Shown piece by piece: positions 48,090 through 61,585 of a stretch of 64,000 nucleotides of DNA. Positions within the stretch are counted from its first letter, which is position 1, and each line of letters opens with the position of its first letter. Below the pieces are notes generated by a model. It did not search any database. It was not told where the DNA came from and saw nothing but the letters and a program-made list of their open reading frames with translations. Origin of the DNA: Marisa cornuarietis (Eukaryota > Mollusca > Gastropoda > Architaenioglossa > Ampullariidae); the NCBI GenBank assembly GCA_004794655.1, contig SMMW01000641.1:535752-599751 (forward strand). The letters run 5' to 3'. Position numbers and translations under genes: made by a program.

Positions 48090-49930
48090 TATAATAGTCT
48101 TACTACAAACAGGTCTTGGTATGTCTAAGTTGAGAGACTCGCGTAAAAAACACATTCTTTTCTTCATTTAAACAGCTAAACGGTGAAGTCTTGTCCAACT
48201 CAAGAACCACTTTATTGCTCAGGTACAATAAATGAAAGATCGCATGTTGTGTAGCCAAAGTACTTCAGTGCAAGTATGTCATCATATTTTGATATTGCAT
48301 GGAATGGTAAATACTCTTGAATGCAAGTCACTGTGCTTTCTTTCCTTTAATGCTCATTTTAACATTATTTATGAATCCAGCTTCTTCGAGAGACATTCAC
48401 CTGAGATCCGACCAGACCACCCATTGTCATATGTATAGTGACTTCTACTGTATTAGCTTCGATGATTCAACAGCTTCACATCTTTCCACTATTTTTGTGC
48501 AGTTTATTGAAATAAATAATTTACAAGAACGCATCATATTATATAACTTCTATATTCTTAATTAACACCTTTCGGAGATTCCAAAGGTCTGTACGATGAC
48601 TAAGCCCTACACATTATAAAACAGAATCTTGCTAATGCTGGTGTAACATAAACACTCACGAGGTCGGGTAGCTGCCAAAGATGTTTCTAGATGTTTGCTG
48701 TCTGTCGACTACATACAGCCTCTCGATGATGCAAACTACTGATGACAACACGAGGTCCTCATAACAACTTGTAATAGGAGTACCGAGTACAACTGTAATC
48801 ACTCCTGTCAACATTTATTTTACAAATCCGGTTTTTTGCAGTGTAATATGACGAGATAAAAATAATAAAAGCAATGTTCCGAGGAAACTCAAAAAGCTGT
48901 TGCTAAGGTCTACACCCGAAGATTTTCATTAAACGATTGTTCTTCTCCTCCCTATTTCTACTCTACAACTTTCCACTCATCTTCCAGGCTTTGTTTTCTG
49001 TAAACAAGGACATTTCCCTCTTCATTTCATTGTTTTGCTGTGGTACTGTCATTTTATGCTCCCAATATAAGTTGTGGAAAACGAAAAGGTCTATTAATCC
49101 ACACCGAGCATGGGATGAATGACAGTTGAACATGTTACAGAGGAGGTAAACAAGTAACAAGTTGAGTTAGTACCCGTCTTCCTCCTCTCTCATACATTAC
49201 ACAGAAATGTCACCTATGCTTTTGAGCAGACTTTTCACAGGTAAGAACTGTCCAACCTACTAATTATCTGCAATTAACGGCGAAGCTGGGTAGATTTCAC
49301 TCAACATGAAAATGATTACATTTTAAATGTTCTATCCCTGATAGCTTTTCTTCTCTTCATAAAGCCATGCCTCAACTGGCGCCGAGAAAGACTCAGCAGA
49401 CCTTCTAACCACTCCTCCCAGGGACATTGTCTCCCATTCCTGTAATAATCACAAGAAGGGAATTGGTTTCTTCACAATGTCTTCACACCTTAGCGCGTGC
49501 TTTAGTAAAAATAAATTTTCTGATTTTAAATATGAAAATTGTTTTGGTGATTGAAAGGCATGGGTATGTCACATGGAGCACGAATACCAGGATGCTTGTA
49601 TTCACAAGAACAGCTTCTAAATTATAGCATCACATGGTAGCTACCCCATCATCTCAAAGGACTTGAATATACAAATTGTCAGACTGGTTACAGCGCATTT
49701 TTCGTGTTTGCAAAATCCTGCGGTAAAAAATTCTCGACCCCATGTTCTGTGGACGGCAAGATTCTCACAGGCATTATAAGACCATAAGCTTAAAATTTGA
49801 TGTTTGATGGGCTAGTTTAACGATCATGTGACTAGTATAGAAACTTAGAAAACCATGTGGTTGCCGCTGCCGCCATTTTTTTTTCACCTGCCGGCATGGA
49901 GCGGTCAACTCAGACGTCAAAAATTTTCTC
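48090..49930. other. Non-coding stretch, nothing assigned
   Basis: Short random frames only. No motif or repeat recognised between the two LINE copies. Confidence 0.45.
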
Positions 49931-49939
49931 TCATCCTAG

Positions 49940-52900
49940 CCAAGGAAAAATGGCCCCACTGCCTTGGGGGAATCTTGGGAAAGATAAAGGCTAAGGGAGT
50001 AAACCCCTACAGAAAATCCTGATACTAACACGGCATCAGCGGGCGAAGACTCTCCATGACGAGAGTACCGGCCAGGGCCCAGCGCCTACGTGTTCACGAC
50101 CAGGCCGACAATCGGCTGTGGTTCACTTGGAGAGGGGATTAGCGCTACCAAGTGTATAAGCTCAATGAAAGGACCATGGATATACGCCAGAAAAGAGATA
50201 ACATGCCGGATCGGTCGCGGCCCGGACTAACAACGACCGCGCACCCTATCGGGAGGCTCCAGCGTGGGGTCAGCGAAAAGTGTGCTACTGGAGCCAAGAC
50301 CAAGACCAAGACCAAGACTGAAACCAAAACAGAAATCAAACTAAGAGAAGGAACAACCATTGGCACGTGGAACGTACGCACGTTATACCAGTGCGGAAAA
50401 GTGCACCAACTCACACACGAGCTGAAACGGTATCAGTGGGACATTGTGGGACTGGCGGAGGTTAGATGGACAGGATTTGGGGAAACAGTGACGGAAGACG
50501 GCCACAGACTGTGGTACAGTGGGGAGGACACCAGGCATGAGTACGGCGTGGGCTTCCTTGTGCACAGGAAGGTGGCCGCGGCCGTCATCAGCTGTACACC
50601 CGTATCTAGCCGGCTGATCTCCATTCGTGTCTCAGCCAAGCCTCATAATGTCACCATTGTCCAAGTATACGCTCCAACTTCCACACATGGAGACGACGAA
50701 GTGGAAGAATTCTACCAACAACTGGACAAGATTATGAAGGCAGTTCCAAAAAAGGACATCCTGGTTGTGCTCGGAGACTGGAACGCCAAGGTCGGACAAG
50801 ACGCCTACCAGCAATGGGCAGGAACGGTGGGGAAATTTGGCCTTGGTGAAACCAACGACAGGGGCATCAGACTCCTAGAGTTCGCACAGAGCCAGAGACT
50901 CACCTTAGCCAACACCTTGTATCCCCACAAGAAATCAAGGACGGCCACCTGGCACTCACCAGACGGACTGGTCCATAATCAGATCGACTACATCCTCCTG
51001 CCGAGACGCTTCAAATCCAGCATCAACAGGGCCAAGACAAGGACGTACCCAGGCGCTGACATAGGCAGCGACCATGACCTTGTTCTAACAAACCTGAAGC
51101 TGAGGCTGAAAGCGAAGCGACTCTCAAACACTCCCCGAATTCGCTTTGATTTGGAGAAGCTGCAAGACCCAAAGGTTGCAGAAGTCTTCAAGGCCACGGT
51201 TGGCGGAAAATTTGGCGCACTGAACCTGGTGGACTGTGATGTAGACACCCTCTCTGGAAACATCAAAGAGGTGCTACTGTCGACAGCCCAAGAGGTTCTA
51301 GGGCGACATAGAAACAAGAAACAGCCATGGGTCACGAACGACATACTAGACCTCTGTGACCAAAGGAGGGCCTTGAAGAGAGAAAAGAAAAGCAAACCAG
51401 AAGCAGCAACCAAATACAAAGAAGTGAATTGTGCCATTAAGAAAGGGATGAAGGCAGCTAGAGAGAGCTGGATCGAGAAGCAGTGCCAGGACATAGAGGT
51501 TGGAATGGCACTTCTAAAGACCCTCACTAAGACAGACCAGCAAAAGATCTCAGTCATCGAAGACAGCAATGGTCACCTTCTCACAGAAGGCAATGCTGTA
51601 CTCAACCGATGGACAGAATACTGCAAGGACCTGTACAATTACCAGCTGAAGACCGACGCCAACATTCTCCAAAACAACCAGACTAGAGACAGTGAACCTG
51701 CAGACATACCAGTCCTACGGGAAGAGGTCGAAAAAGCTGTACATAGTCTGAAGGGAGGAAAGTCACCAGGCGTTGATAATGTACCAGCTGAGCTGCTCAA
51801 GCAGGGTGGGGAAGCAACTACAAAAGCCCTAACTGTTCTGTGCCAAAGAGTCTGGGAGTGCAAGGAATGGCCCAGAGAATGGACGCAGTCACTAATCATT
51901 CCCCTCCCAAAGAAAGGAAACAGCAAACAGTGTCAGAACTACAGAACAATAAGCCTTATCAGTCACCCAAGCAAAGTCATGCTGAAGGTCATACAGAACC
52001 GCATCAGAACCACCGCAGAAGAGCTGCTAGCAGAAGAACAGGCTGGCTTCAGACCACGTAGAAGCACAGTTGAGCAGATCTTCAACTGTCGTCTTCTTAT
52101 AGAAAAGCATCTGCAGCATCAGCGGGACCTTTACCACAACTTCATTGACTTTAAGAAGGCATTTGACAGAGTCTGGCACGAGGGGCTATGGCATGTGATG
52201 CGGAAATTCAACATTGAAGAAGGGCTTGTCCAAGTCGTTGAAGCGTTGTATAACAGCTCAACGAGTACAGTTTTGCTTAACAACCAAATAGGAGCTTACT
52301 TTCGTACCACAGTAGGGGTACGTCAAGGATGTCCCCTATCACCCGTGTTGTTTAATATATTCTTGGAGAACATCATGCTTGAAGCTCTTCATGACCACCA
52401 TACCTCCATTTCAATCGGTGGAAGACCAATCTGCAACCTACGCTTTGCAGATGATATAGATCTGTTAGCAGGTACAAACAAGGAACTGCAAGACCTCACC
52501 AACAGACTGACAGACAGCTCAAACGCATATGGAATGGAGACAAGCACAGAAAAGAGCAAAGTTATGATCAATGGCAACGGCAAAGCAGAGATCTATATGA
52601 ACGGGGTACAGCTCGAAGAGGTAAGCAGCTTCAAGTACTTGGGAGCCACTCTCTCCAAGGACGGCAGCTCCACGCAAGATATCCGCATCAGGATCGCAAC
52701 AGCAACAGCAGCAATGGCTAGGCTAGATAGGATCTGGATTAGCCACAAGATAAGGTTCACTACCAAGTACAGGCTATACAAATCCCTGGTAGTGCCGATC
52801 CTGCTCTACGGATGCGACACGTGGACTCTACTCGCCGAAACAGAAAGGAGAATCCAGGCATTCGAGCACAAGTGTCTGAGGAGGCTGCTCCGGATCTCAT

Positions 52901-53320
52901 ACAAAGAACACAAAACCAACGACTTTGTAAGAAACAAGATGGCCACACTGGTAGGACACCAGGAACCTCTACTATCAACAGTCAAGCGACGTAAGCTGGT
53001 CTTCTTTGGCCATGTAACCCGGCACGACACCTTGTTCGAAGACTATCCTTCAAGGCACCTTGGAGGGTAGCCGACGCCGCGGTGGTCAGAGAAAGAACTG
53101 GCTTACGAACGTCAAAGACTGGACTGGTCGTCCTGTACAGGACCTGCTGACTATTGCCCAAAACAGGCAAGAGTGGCGGGCCCTATCAGCTGCCGCGTCT
53201 ATCCATGTGCTCCCCCCAATGCCAGGTGCCAGGCAAGGGACGACTGACTGAAGATTCTCACATATTGAACATTACCAACATTACCAACATCACCAACATT
53301 AACACGGCCACTGATTTTGA
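49940..53320 (+). mobile_element. Nearly full-length non-LTR retrotransposon, RTE/BovB-like
   Basis: The body comprises a 5' leader (about 49940-50151), one long open frame and a short 3' tail ending in repeats of ACATTACCA/ACATCACCA (about 53266-53300). The single protein with an N-terminal AP endonuclease, the short 3' UTR and the microsatellite-like end fit the RTE group; the clade is inference. The 5' limit is uncertain. Confidence 0.75.
50152..53251 (+). pseudogene. LINE ORF: AP endonuclease plus reverse transcriptase, one late frameshift
   Basis: An open frame of 972 codons runs 50152-53070. An N-terminal Lys/Thr-rich tract (about 50-60) is followed by the endonuclease: GTWNVRTLY (71-79), AEVRWTG (102-108), GDWNAKVG (208-215) and SDHDLV (306-311). 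The reverse transcriptase follows: RPRRSTVEQIF, FIDFKKAFDRVW (664-675), GVRQGCPLSP (722-731) and the active site FADDID (765-770). After the stop at 53070 the family's C-terminal text (EGSRRRGGQRKNW) continues in another frame to 53251. The shift is best explained by a one-base insertion near 53038 (TTGTTCGAAG). All catalytic residues seen are intact, so this is a young copy. An alternative is a sequencing error. Confidence 0.85.
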
Positions 53321-54261
53321 CTAAATATTCACATAGTAAAACCACTGTAGGTTGCCAATTATTTCTGATACGAGTTTGTTTTCCAGCTTTTATTATTTTT
53401 TTAAAAATGTGTTTTCCACATGGTCTTCATATTATTTTGACTGATCGAGAGAGAGCGTGTGACTAAACCTGTTTAAATAGCTGTCGGGGTTTCACGCACT
53501 TTTTGTTCATATGCAATTAATGAAAACTAAAAAAAGAATGAATGGAATATGTTTAAAAAAGGACTGAGGATGACCGGTTCTGGATTCTGTTCGCTCCACA
53601 AGACAAACATCTGGGTGCACTGAAAGCAGTTCTCGGGACACATGCAGGTCGCCCCTTACCCTCGCCAGGACAAGAGATGTCTTCACGTGGTTTGTGGGGG
53701 GAGGAGGGGGGGCGCGCAGTGGTGGTTGTTAAGTGAGAAGGGAATATATTGTTTGTTATCTGTTGATGTAGCTTTGAAGATCGACACCTAGAGTCGCGTC
53801 CTTCTACCCAAGAAATCTGACGTTAACGACGATAATGATGTTGAGGACGACGACGGTGATGAGGATGATGACAACGATGAATTTGTCCGCACTGTTCACG
53901 GGGGGGGGACTTTAGTCTAGAAGCTACCTTCGCAATCTCGAGCAATAGACAGCAGATCGCAATGAGTGTTCACAGAAGTAGTGTTGCGCGCACTGTATGG
54001 CACTGTGTTCACCTGTACGACAGTCAGTGTGTGACAGTTTGTCTGTCAGGTGAGAAGCAAGTGTAGGATTCTCATCACCTACAGTCCAGTGTCTTTCAGA
54101 AACGGACGGAGCAGACAAGTGGTCAACAGTTCGGAACGGGTATTATTGGCCGGGTAGGAACGACCCCATGGTGGCGCAAAAATGAAACTGGTTTCTTTTA
54201 TCATCTACATTGTTGTAATCAGGCCGAGGGTGAAGGGAGGGGGAGGGGAAGGGGAAGGGGA
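53321..54261. other. Non-coding stretch
   Basis: No gene recognised. It has a GAT-rich segment at about 53830-53880 and G-rich runs at 53697-53710 and 53899-53908. Confidence 0.45.
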
Positions 54262-54345
54262 AGGAATTGGTGTTTTACGCTGCCAGCAGCTAAGGCTATA
54301 TTATCATGGCAAAGTAGCCAGCCCTGTAAACACACGCAACATGGT
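54262..54345 (-). mobile_element. SINE copy 5, truncated
   Basis: Holds only the 3' half of the family. On the plus strand it reads GGAATTGGTGTTTTACGC, CAGCAGCTAAGGCTATATTA and CCAGCCCTGTAAACA. It has the same G-rich flank on the tail side as copies 1 and 2. Confidence 0.75.
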
Positions 54346-54791
54346 TTAATCAGGCAAAGTCCACAGTCATATTGTTGTTTTAATGTTGAGTTTATCAGGA
54401 TAGAGCTTTGTCATTAGGTCTGCACTGGTCTTAAGCATCTGAGGGAGTTTATAAAAGTTAATCTTGTGTTTCTTCTTGTTTGAGCAAAATACAACTTGTG
54501 CACCCTTTCAACTTATTTGCTGCTCATAAAACCAACATTTGTAGAGTGGCCACAGAACAGAGTCCATAGCAGACAGGTAGATGATTGCTCACTCCACTGA
54601 CGACACACTAGAAGTATTGTAGAGAGGTGAGTGATAATTGCTAAGTGTCGGGTATAAAGTCCCGCTCATTACCCGCCTTTACCGCATGTAACAAATCTTT
54701 ATACACACGCTGCGGTTAACCAGCTTTCGAATAAAACATTTTAATTGCGATTATTGGCCTGATTTGAAGGAAAGAAATTTGTTTTTTTCAG

Positions 54792-57700
54792 CTATTTATT
54801 TTGATATTTTAGGACAAGTCTCACCGTCTCCCTGAACTTTGAACCCATTTTATAATACACAAAGAAATTTACAGACGAGTTGACTACCCGGAAAAAAGAC
54901 ACAACATTCCACAAGGCGGCGGTGAGGTTGTAGTAGCGACCCGAGTAGCTGAGGTCTGCAACAAAGATGGTGGCGACCTGAAATGCGAAGTTTGGTGTAA
55001 TACACACGATGAAGGACAGAGAGGTGGCCAGCAACATAAGTGTCAGGCCGACTTCCTTGTTCACCATCTTCACCTCGGGGTCGTCCTTCGCCATCTTGGG
55101 CAGCTTTGCCGTCGCTGTTGTCTGAGATGTCGTTGACCGACGCCAGGCAAGAGCAGCGCGCAGTTTGATGGCGGTGACACATGTTGTGACGATGATGACG
55201 ACGAGGAAGATTCCGGGCAGAGCAGCCGCGTAGACGAAGACGTCGACGACGTCCAAGATAAATTTGTTGCTTAGGTAATATCTAGTTAAAAACAGCAGCG
55301 TCTAGTTTGTCAGGTGAGGTCTAGGAAATACACATTAACTACTGAGTTGTCATATTTATGTGGATAGTGCACCATAGCAACTGCTATGTCAGGAAATGTA
55401 GTGAAAGCGCAATAGTTAGTGAAGTGTTAGGCTGGTTAGTGCTCGATACCTACTGGTTGTCAGATAAGAGCTGAGTAATCGTGTTGGCTAAATTTCAATG
55501 CTTTGTCAGGCTCAGCTTTCGAGAAACCTCGGCAACAACAAAAGATTATTCTACATTGCATTCATATCGTTAAACCATAATATCTCAGTGTTTTCTTATT
55601 TCTCTTTTGTATACTTACGGTGTTACATAAACGATTTCTGCCGTGATGTTTGTTGTGAGATCAATCCTGCAGGCTGTTGTGTGTTTAGGACCCGCGATAG
55701 CGCACATGCCTCCGATAAGAAGGAGACAACAGACGACGATGATGGCGGCCATGGTGGAGGTCTTGAGCAGCCTCTTGGCGTGGAAGGGACTGACGACACA
55801 GAAACACCGCTCACTGGCGATCACAGCCGACAAGAAGTGCGATGCCCACACAGAGCCCGTGAGACCTGTGAACAGCCTATGAACATTACAAATGACCACA
55901 CACGCGAGGAACTATAAACTCACTACAGACAACTGGAGCCCTTTACTGTGGACCGCACCAAATCAACTTATTTACAAAAAATAAAAAATAAATTCAAGTA
56001 CAAGCTGTACAAGGATAAAAATGATATTGAAAATGTACAATGTACGAAGAAATCATCGTTGCATTCAAAGCGCACCAGTCTTTGCATATCGGACGATTCA
56101 TTAGGTCAAAGGTGAAAGTTCAAACGTTGGGTCTTTTCCGTCACGAGGGCTGCTTTACGAATAACGCGAGTAATAACCTTAGTATTGAAGAGATACTTAC
56201 CAGGAAGGTAGGTCAGCATCACCCAGGAGGGCGCCACCAGCTGCCTGTAGACGTGCTCGCAGTAGGAGAGGAACAGGACGAGGACAACGATAATATCTAT
56301 GACAGCGTGGGAGAAGAGACAGACATTGATTCTCTCCCTTAGGCCCTGTCGATAGAAGACCGCGGCGCTGAGCACGTTGCCAGGGAGACCGAGGAAGGTG
56401 AACAACGGAATGAGTATCGCAGAGATGATCATGGTCATCCAGTATTCCGTCTGAACAGTCAAAGCAAAGACATTCAGCACGAGAGGATAGTCGTATCTGA
56501 GAGCTTCAAGCCAGGCCTTTGCCTAGGCGACAAGGGACGCTACCCACTCGCCACACACACACACACACACACACACGCACGCACGCACGCACGCACACGT
56601 GCACACACACACAGATGGAAAGCAAAGTGGCAGTGGCAAGCTTTCATACCTATATCGGAAATTTAACTTGATATAATTTTAAATCGGAAAATTATCGACT
56701 TAAAAAAATTACATTAGCAAGAGTTTTGTGTGATCAATTAGTGACAATTATTTTAGGTTAACAAAGTGAGCAGACGACAGTGCGTGTGAAGAAAACGCAG
56801 TTTCTAAGTTTACAGATAAACAATTTCTTTGCAAAATAAATTTTTATGGAAATGAAACAGGTTTTAAACTGAAACAGTTGAAACATTTGTCTGTTGTTTC
56901 TTTCTTTAGCCTAGTTTGACATTCCGGCCTCAGGGCCCCTCTTAGTGAATCTCTTTGGTCAAAGATTTGGGGTGAGTGTGGGTTTTGTGTGAGTGTGAAT
57001 TATTCATTCATTATTAACCTGATCTCACTGTCGTTATATCTTTCCTTTTATATTCCTTGATTAGTCTGACCTATGATATCCATTTGTTGATTACTTTTTG
57101 TCCTTACTGTCTGTTGTCTTTGGGACATCTCATACTTTTGTGCTTCATCATTACAGCCGCTCGTCTTTCTGTTCCTTCAAATGAATTGATTGCTTGTGTG
57201 GTGTGTCTCCTCCGCAAAGATTCATTTTGGATGAAAGTGTTACAAGACCATTTGTTGTTGCTGTTATGGAGGTTCTGCGGTATATTTGAAGGTTCTATAT
57301 GAACGCTTGTTGGTTAAGAGTAGTGGGACACATGACTTGTGAGGTCGGTTTCTGCTGAATTCTGGAAATTCTTGGATGTTGTGTGTCGTATGGGTGGACA
57401 GAGGGAGGAGCGGAGAAGTCCTTTTCATAGACTCGCCCTTCATTGCTTCCGATAGACGATCGACAGTCCATCCTAGTAAGTCGAATGTTTCATTATTATT
57501 TGATCAGGTATCGGGTAGGAGGAGAGGGGAGTGAAGCCGAGCAGACTGAGCTAAAGAAAGTGAGCTGTGAAGCTGTGTGTCGTTAGTGAACTGACTTTCA
57601 GGAACCGGTTAAACTGAAGCCGACCTCGTACAGACACCAGTTTGAATCTCCGCCCAGTTTTGGTCCAGTGTGTTGGTTGACTGGCTCGGTGAGTGCTGCT

Positions 57701-58651
57701 GTCCCCCCACCCCTCCATATCAAATTTGTTCCGAAGTTGTCAAGCCGACAACCTCTGTGTGTGAAACATAGACAAATGCCATAACAAAACTGAGTGACCC
57801 TCCGTCAGTGTCAAATGTGTTGAGACTTGGTGTAGAACTGGCAACAGAATTTTTCACACATCTTCGTAGACAAACAGCGACCTCTATTTTAAAGAAGACA
57901 CTACACAACCAAGACAGTCCTGCTGACATCCTCATCGTCTGCTCGTCCACAGTTTACAGGCTTCCCGTGCTGATCGCAGTTTTCCTGCCAGTAAATCAAG
58001 CTCATGACTACCAGTGGGGAAAACTGCTGACAGTGTCATGACATCGCTTTACACTTTGTTTCCAATGGGATCGCCACAAACTGCGACACTAGTCCAGCAT
58101 CGCTTGTCACCTTCTTGTCCAATGGTTTTCGTCAGTCATTAGAGTCACTTTGGTTTCTTTGGCTACAGAGTAAACAAACACTCATGACTCGAAGCTGATT
58201 TAGACATCATTGTATTTAAGCGATCGTTTTACCTGACGATCTGGTTGGACATCATTCAGAAGGTCAGTCTGTATCATTTTAGCCCGACGCACCATTTATC
58301 CTTTAACACTTCCCCATTTAATTTAATGATAAATCTGTTTTCATTTTCGAATTAGGAGACTTTTTTCAGATAATGGCTACCTGTTCGTGACTGGTGGTCA
58401 AGGATGCCAAAGTGCTGCCTGTGTGATCTATAAAAAACGGATGAAGTTTGTACCTGATCGCTCATGATGTCGTCCTTCTTGTCAAAAGACGCATCACCGC
58501 TGTGCTGCACTACTTGGCAGAGACCAGTGTACTGCTGCTGCTGCTGTATCTCTGAGTCACGAGTGGATGTACTGTTGACGGAAATCTCTTCCCACGTGAC
58601 CGCATCGGCAAACTCGTTTGTGACGACGGAAGCGATGGAATTCGGTGCCAT
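54792..58651 (-). CDS. Receptor copy C: chemosensory-type class A GPCR, intact
   Basis: Exons on the minus strand are 58651-58454, 56450-56201, 55865-55619 and 55281-54792, phases 0, 1 and 2, giving 394 residues. Exons 2 and 3 are 250 and 247 bases, exactly as in copy A. The N-terminus is longer (66 residues), with AVTWEEISVNSTST (one NST glycosylation sequon), a Gln run and LCQVVQHS. TM1 has FLGLPGNVLSAAVFY, loop 1 RQGLRERINVC, the TM3 end ASERCFCVVSPF, TM6 VCITPNFAFQ and TM7 NSSVNFFVYYKMGSKFRE. The third intracellular loop has its own text (AKLPKMAKDDPEVKMVNKE) and differs from A and B. The start at 58651 (MAPNSI) is chosen over one 14 codons upstream without strong evidence. Probably a plasma-membrane chemoreceptor; ligand unknown. 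Confidence 0.87.
56550..56612. repeat. CA/CG-rich simple repeat
   Basis: (CA)n then (CGCA)n then (CA)n in intron 1 of copy C. The rest of that 2-kb intron (56613-58453) shows nothing I can assign. Confidence 0.9.
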
Positions 58652-60537
58652 CGCTGGCAGTGTTTCCTGATAACGGCTGTCCCAGCCACCCAATCAATGT
58701 GCCTCAAGTAACAAGGATCATGGAGCAGGGAAATATTACTAAAGTTCAGAGACTGTCTACACACAGTCCTCAGTGATGTCCTCTCACAGCACAACGATGG
58801 CCATCACAGTAAGTGTAGCACTAAAAGCTACAAATGTTTAATAGCTGTTAAAATATCTACAGGAAGCTACACATATTTCCAAATTAAACTACACAATCCA
58901 CAGATGAGATTTTCTTCCAAGGATAGTTTGCTGCAGACAGGCGCTAGTTGTTTGTTTAAAAGCGAAGAGTGGCGGTGGGTTATATAAGGTCATGAGGCCA
59001 GTTGTCGCACACGCATTCTTTTGTAATTCACACACACACACACACCCCCCCACACACAAACACACACACGCACACACACACACGCACTCAATCACACGCA
59101 CACACACGCCCTCAATCACACGCACACACACACGCACTCATACACACGCACACACACTCATCTAAAAGATCAGGCACACATCCTGCAGCTCATACACAAA
59201 ATAGTCCAATTATTTCAGTTTAAAATTCAGTAAGGACCTCTTACCTTTAATAATAACTTTAATCACTCTCAGCGCCGTCTGTTATTTTCTTCCAGTTTGA
59301 TGACAGGGTACTTGGAGTCCATGATTGCACTAACCTGTGCCAGTGTTGTCACAATGTGAGTACGGAAATCATGAGCCTTGCAGTTTGGTTTAATCACTGC
59401 TTGTAAAGACTAATTAATACCAATACAGCAACAGGCGTGGCATAGATGTCGTCGTCACCACACGTGTAGATAATGATAATTGATGAGATAAACTGTGACA
59501 GCGGGGATATTCTTTCGAAGATTTTGTTTGGTTACAATTACATTGGTTTTCCTCTACCATGGAAAAACTAAAAGACGATACATATTTTAGTAAAAAGAGA
59601 ATTTTTTGTTTAATTTACAGAAGCATAATGTTTCTTGATTATATTTTAGTTTTTTTTGAGTAAATCGCTTTTTATCTGTTTTTTTTTCACAGCCGGTCCC
59701 GTCAAAAAGAGGTAGATGGAACGAATCTCTCTCTTTCTCTCTCACACACCCACCCACAGGAAATAGTCATCATAATTAAGTTCTCAGTCCCACTAGTTGT
59801 CACAACAGCCATACAGTGGCAGCCAACATCAGACACAGAAAGATAGAATAAAAGTAAAAAAAACCCAAACCTGGACTGAAAAATGGACTACTTAAAAACT
59901 GACAATGATTTAAAGACATTATATTACTATTCTTGTCCAAAGTTACATACACCAATCAAGAAGAATTAAAACCGAGGCAGACTTTCCTCAACAGGTTTCA
60001 CAAGAAAATTTATTGTACATCTTTCATCCGTGTGGTCAGGAGTTGCATGTAAACACAACGCTGGAGAAAACTGTCGGGTATTTCTCCTCTCACAGTCAAC
60101 GACTCGCATCAGGCAACAAAAGTCGCTCTCTCCCTGACAACATGTATACGGGTGGAGCCCCTCAGTGGAGCGGGTACATCAAAGATAAAACGGCCGCCAT
60201 GAGATGCTGACACCCTCGCTCGCGCCTCCACACACACACACAAAACACTCGCCATCCGCCCACACTTTTCTGCGCTCATTCAAAACATAAAAAAGACAGT
60301 AGGTTTGTGGCAATTACTTAAGGTAAGGAGACACTAATTTTATTTTAGCACAACCCCGTGTTTACAGTTACAGGTAAGTCAGAGAATATTGTTTAGTAAC
60401 ATAGCACTTCATTTACACTTACGGGTAACTTAGGTTTCTCTTGGGCCACACTTACACTTTGCCCGGTAAAGAATGGTTTTTAGTCGGCCTCACAAATATA
60501 ACTTCTCTCTCTTTCTCTCTCTCTCACACGCACACAG

Positions 60538-60608
<71 letters not shown>

Positions 60609-60954
60609 TACGGATTCGTAAATCTTTTGATATTTCCTGATTATTCAATCTTTACTTTCATACAGATTAGATTGTTGACATTATTTATAGACTTCGTCTC
60701 TTCTGTCTGCTGATGTTTCATCTGTCATCGACTCAGCAGCAAAGCACGAGTGAATAAAGTGGCAGATAAAACATTGAGTACTCACACAGTCTTGCTCCTG
60801 GTGGTTATACTGAACTTTATTTCACACATCGCATACACATAGCACGATTAATATATCAGTACAACAAGTTTAGTTCTAAATACAGTCAATGGGTTTGTAC
60901 AATACTTTAAGAACATACTAATCATGTTGTTGAACAAAGTTTAAAGTTGGTTTC
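58652..60954. other. Non-coding stretch between copies C and D
   Basis: No receptor exon is seen. CA-rich interrupted repeats lie at 59029-59160 and a (CA)n tract at 60531-60606. The open frames across these are artefacts. Confidence 0.5.
60531..60606. repeat. (CA)n microsatellite
   Basis: About 37 CA units following a CT/CA-rich lead-in. Confidence 0.96.
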
Positions 60955-61320
60955 AGTTTGTATAGTCTGAACACCCTAGTGACTAAATCTCTGAGTTTCG
61001 ATGCCATCTTGAGGCACACGGAAAAGTTCCAATACGTGTTGATTGCTCCGAGTAGTAGTCACCTGCCAAAGAACAAACGCCAGGAGGTAGTAAAGTCCGG
61101 GGTAGCTGATATCAGACACCAGGATGATGGTGATGTGGAACAGAAGCTGGGGGTTAGGCACACAATCAACATGGCGGTGCCGGCGATGAACATTAAGATC
61201 AAGTTGACCTCCACGTCCGCTCCACTTCCACTGACTTCTTCAAGGCCGGTGTCGTCACCATGGAGACAGAGAGCTAGCGCCAGGCAAGAGCAGCGCGGAA
61301 TTTGACGACAGTGATGGAGT
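60955..61320 (-). pseudogene. Receptor copy D: last-exon fragment, decayed
   Basis: The minus strand reads, across several frames, VVKFRAALAWR, then a stop, VNLILMFIAGTAMLIVCLTP, FHITIILVSDISYPGLYYLL and TYWNFSVCLKMASKLRDLV. These line up with the exon 4 parts of copies A-C: IKLRAALAWR, the TM6 block ending VCITPNF, the loop DFSFTGRYYNL and FKMGSKFRELV. Several frame changes and stops make it non-functional. No exons 1-3 are seen upstream because 61590 onward is satellite repeat. Confidence 0.8.
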
Positions 61321-61585
61321 GATGTCCCTTTGCCTAACTGGCTGGAGGGGGCAGAACTCTGTCGTATTTTTATCTTATCTGACGTCTTCCTCGTGTTGGA
61401 CTTGTGGTTGTGTATCTTTTTGATGGGCCCGCCATCATGCGTGTGGAATACGCTGCCTCTTTGGTTTCCGTGGCTTTGATTTCTTTTAACAAACAGACTT
61501 GACAATCGGCGCAGTTCTGTGGACATCATGTCTCCTTCACTTTTGTTGACCTGTGAACTTTCCGTGTGCTGAGGCTCAGTCGTGG
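61321..61585. other. Spacer between copy D and minisatellite
   Basis: An open minus-strand frame continues from the receptor fragment up to about 61529 but shows no family pattern. Nothing else is seen. Confidence 0.4.

Noticed and set aside
50145..53170. Antisense frames opposite the LINE
   Set aside because: Shadows of the long sense frame, which carries the endonuclease and RT motifs.
55643..55882. Long open frames antisense to receptor exon 3 (also near 31771-32046 and 39396-39656)
   Set aside because: They mirror the sense exon's codon pattern in all three copies and run past the splice sites. The sense reading has the receptor motifs and correct phases.
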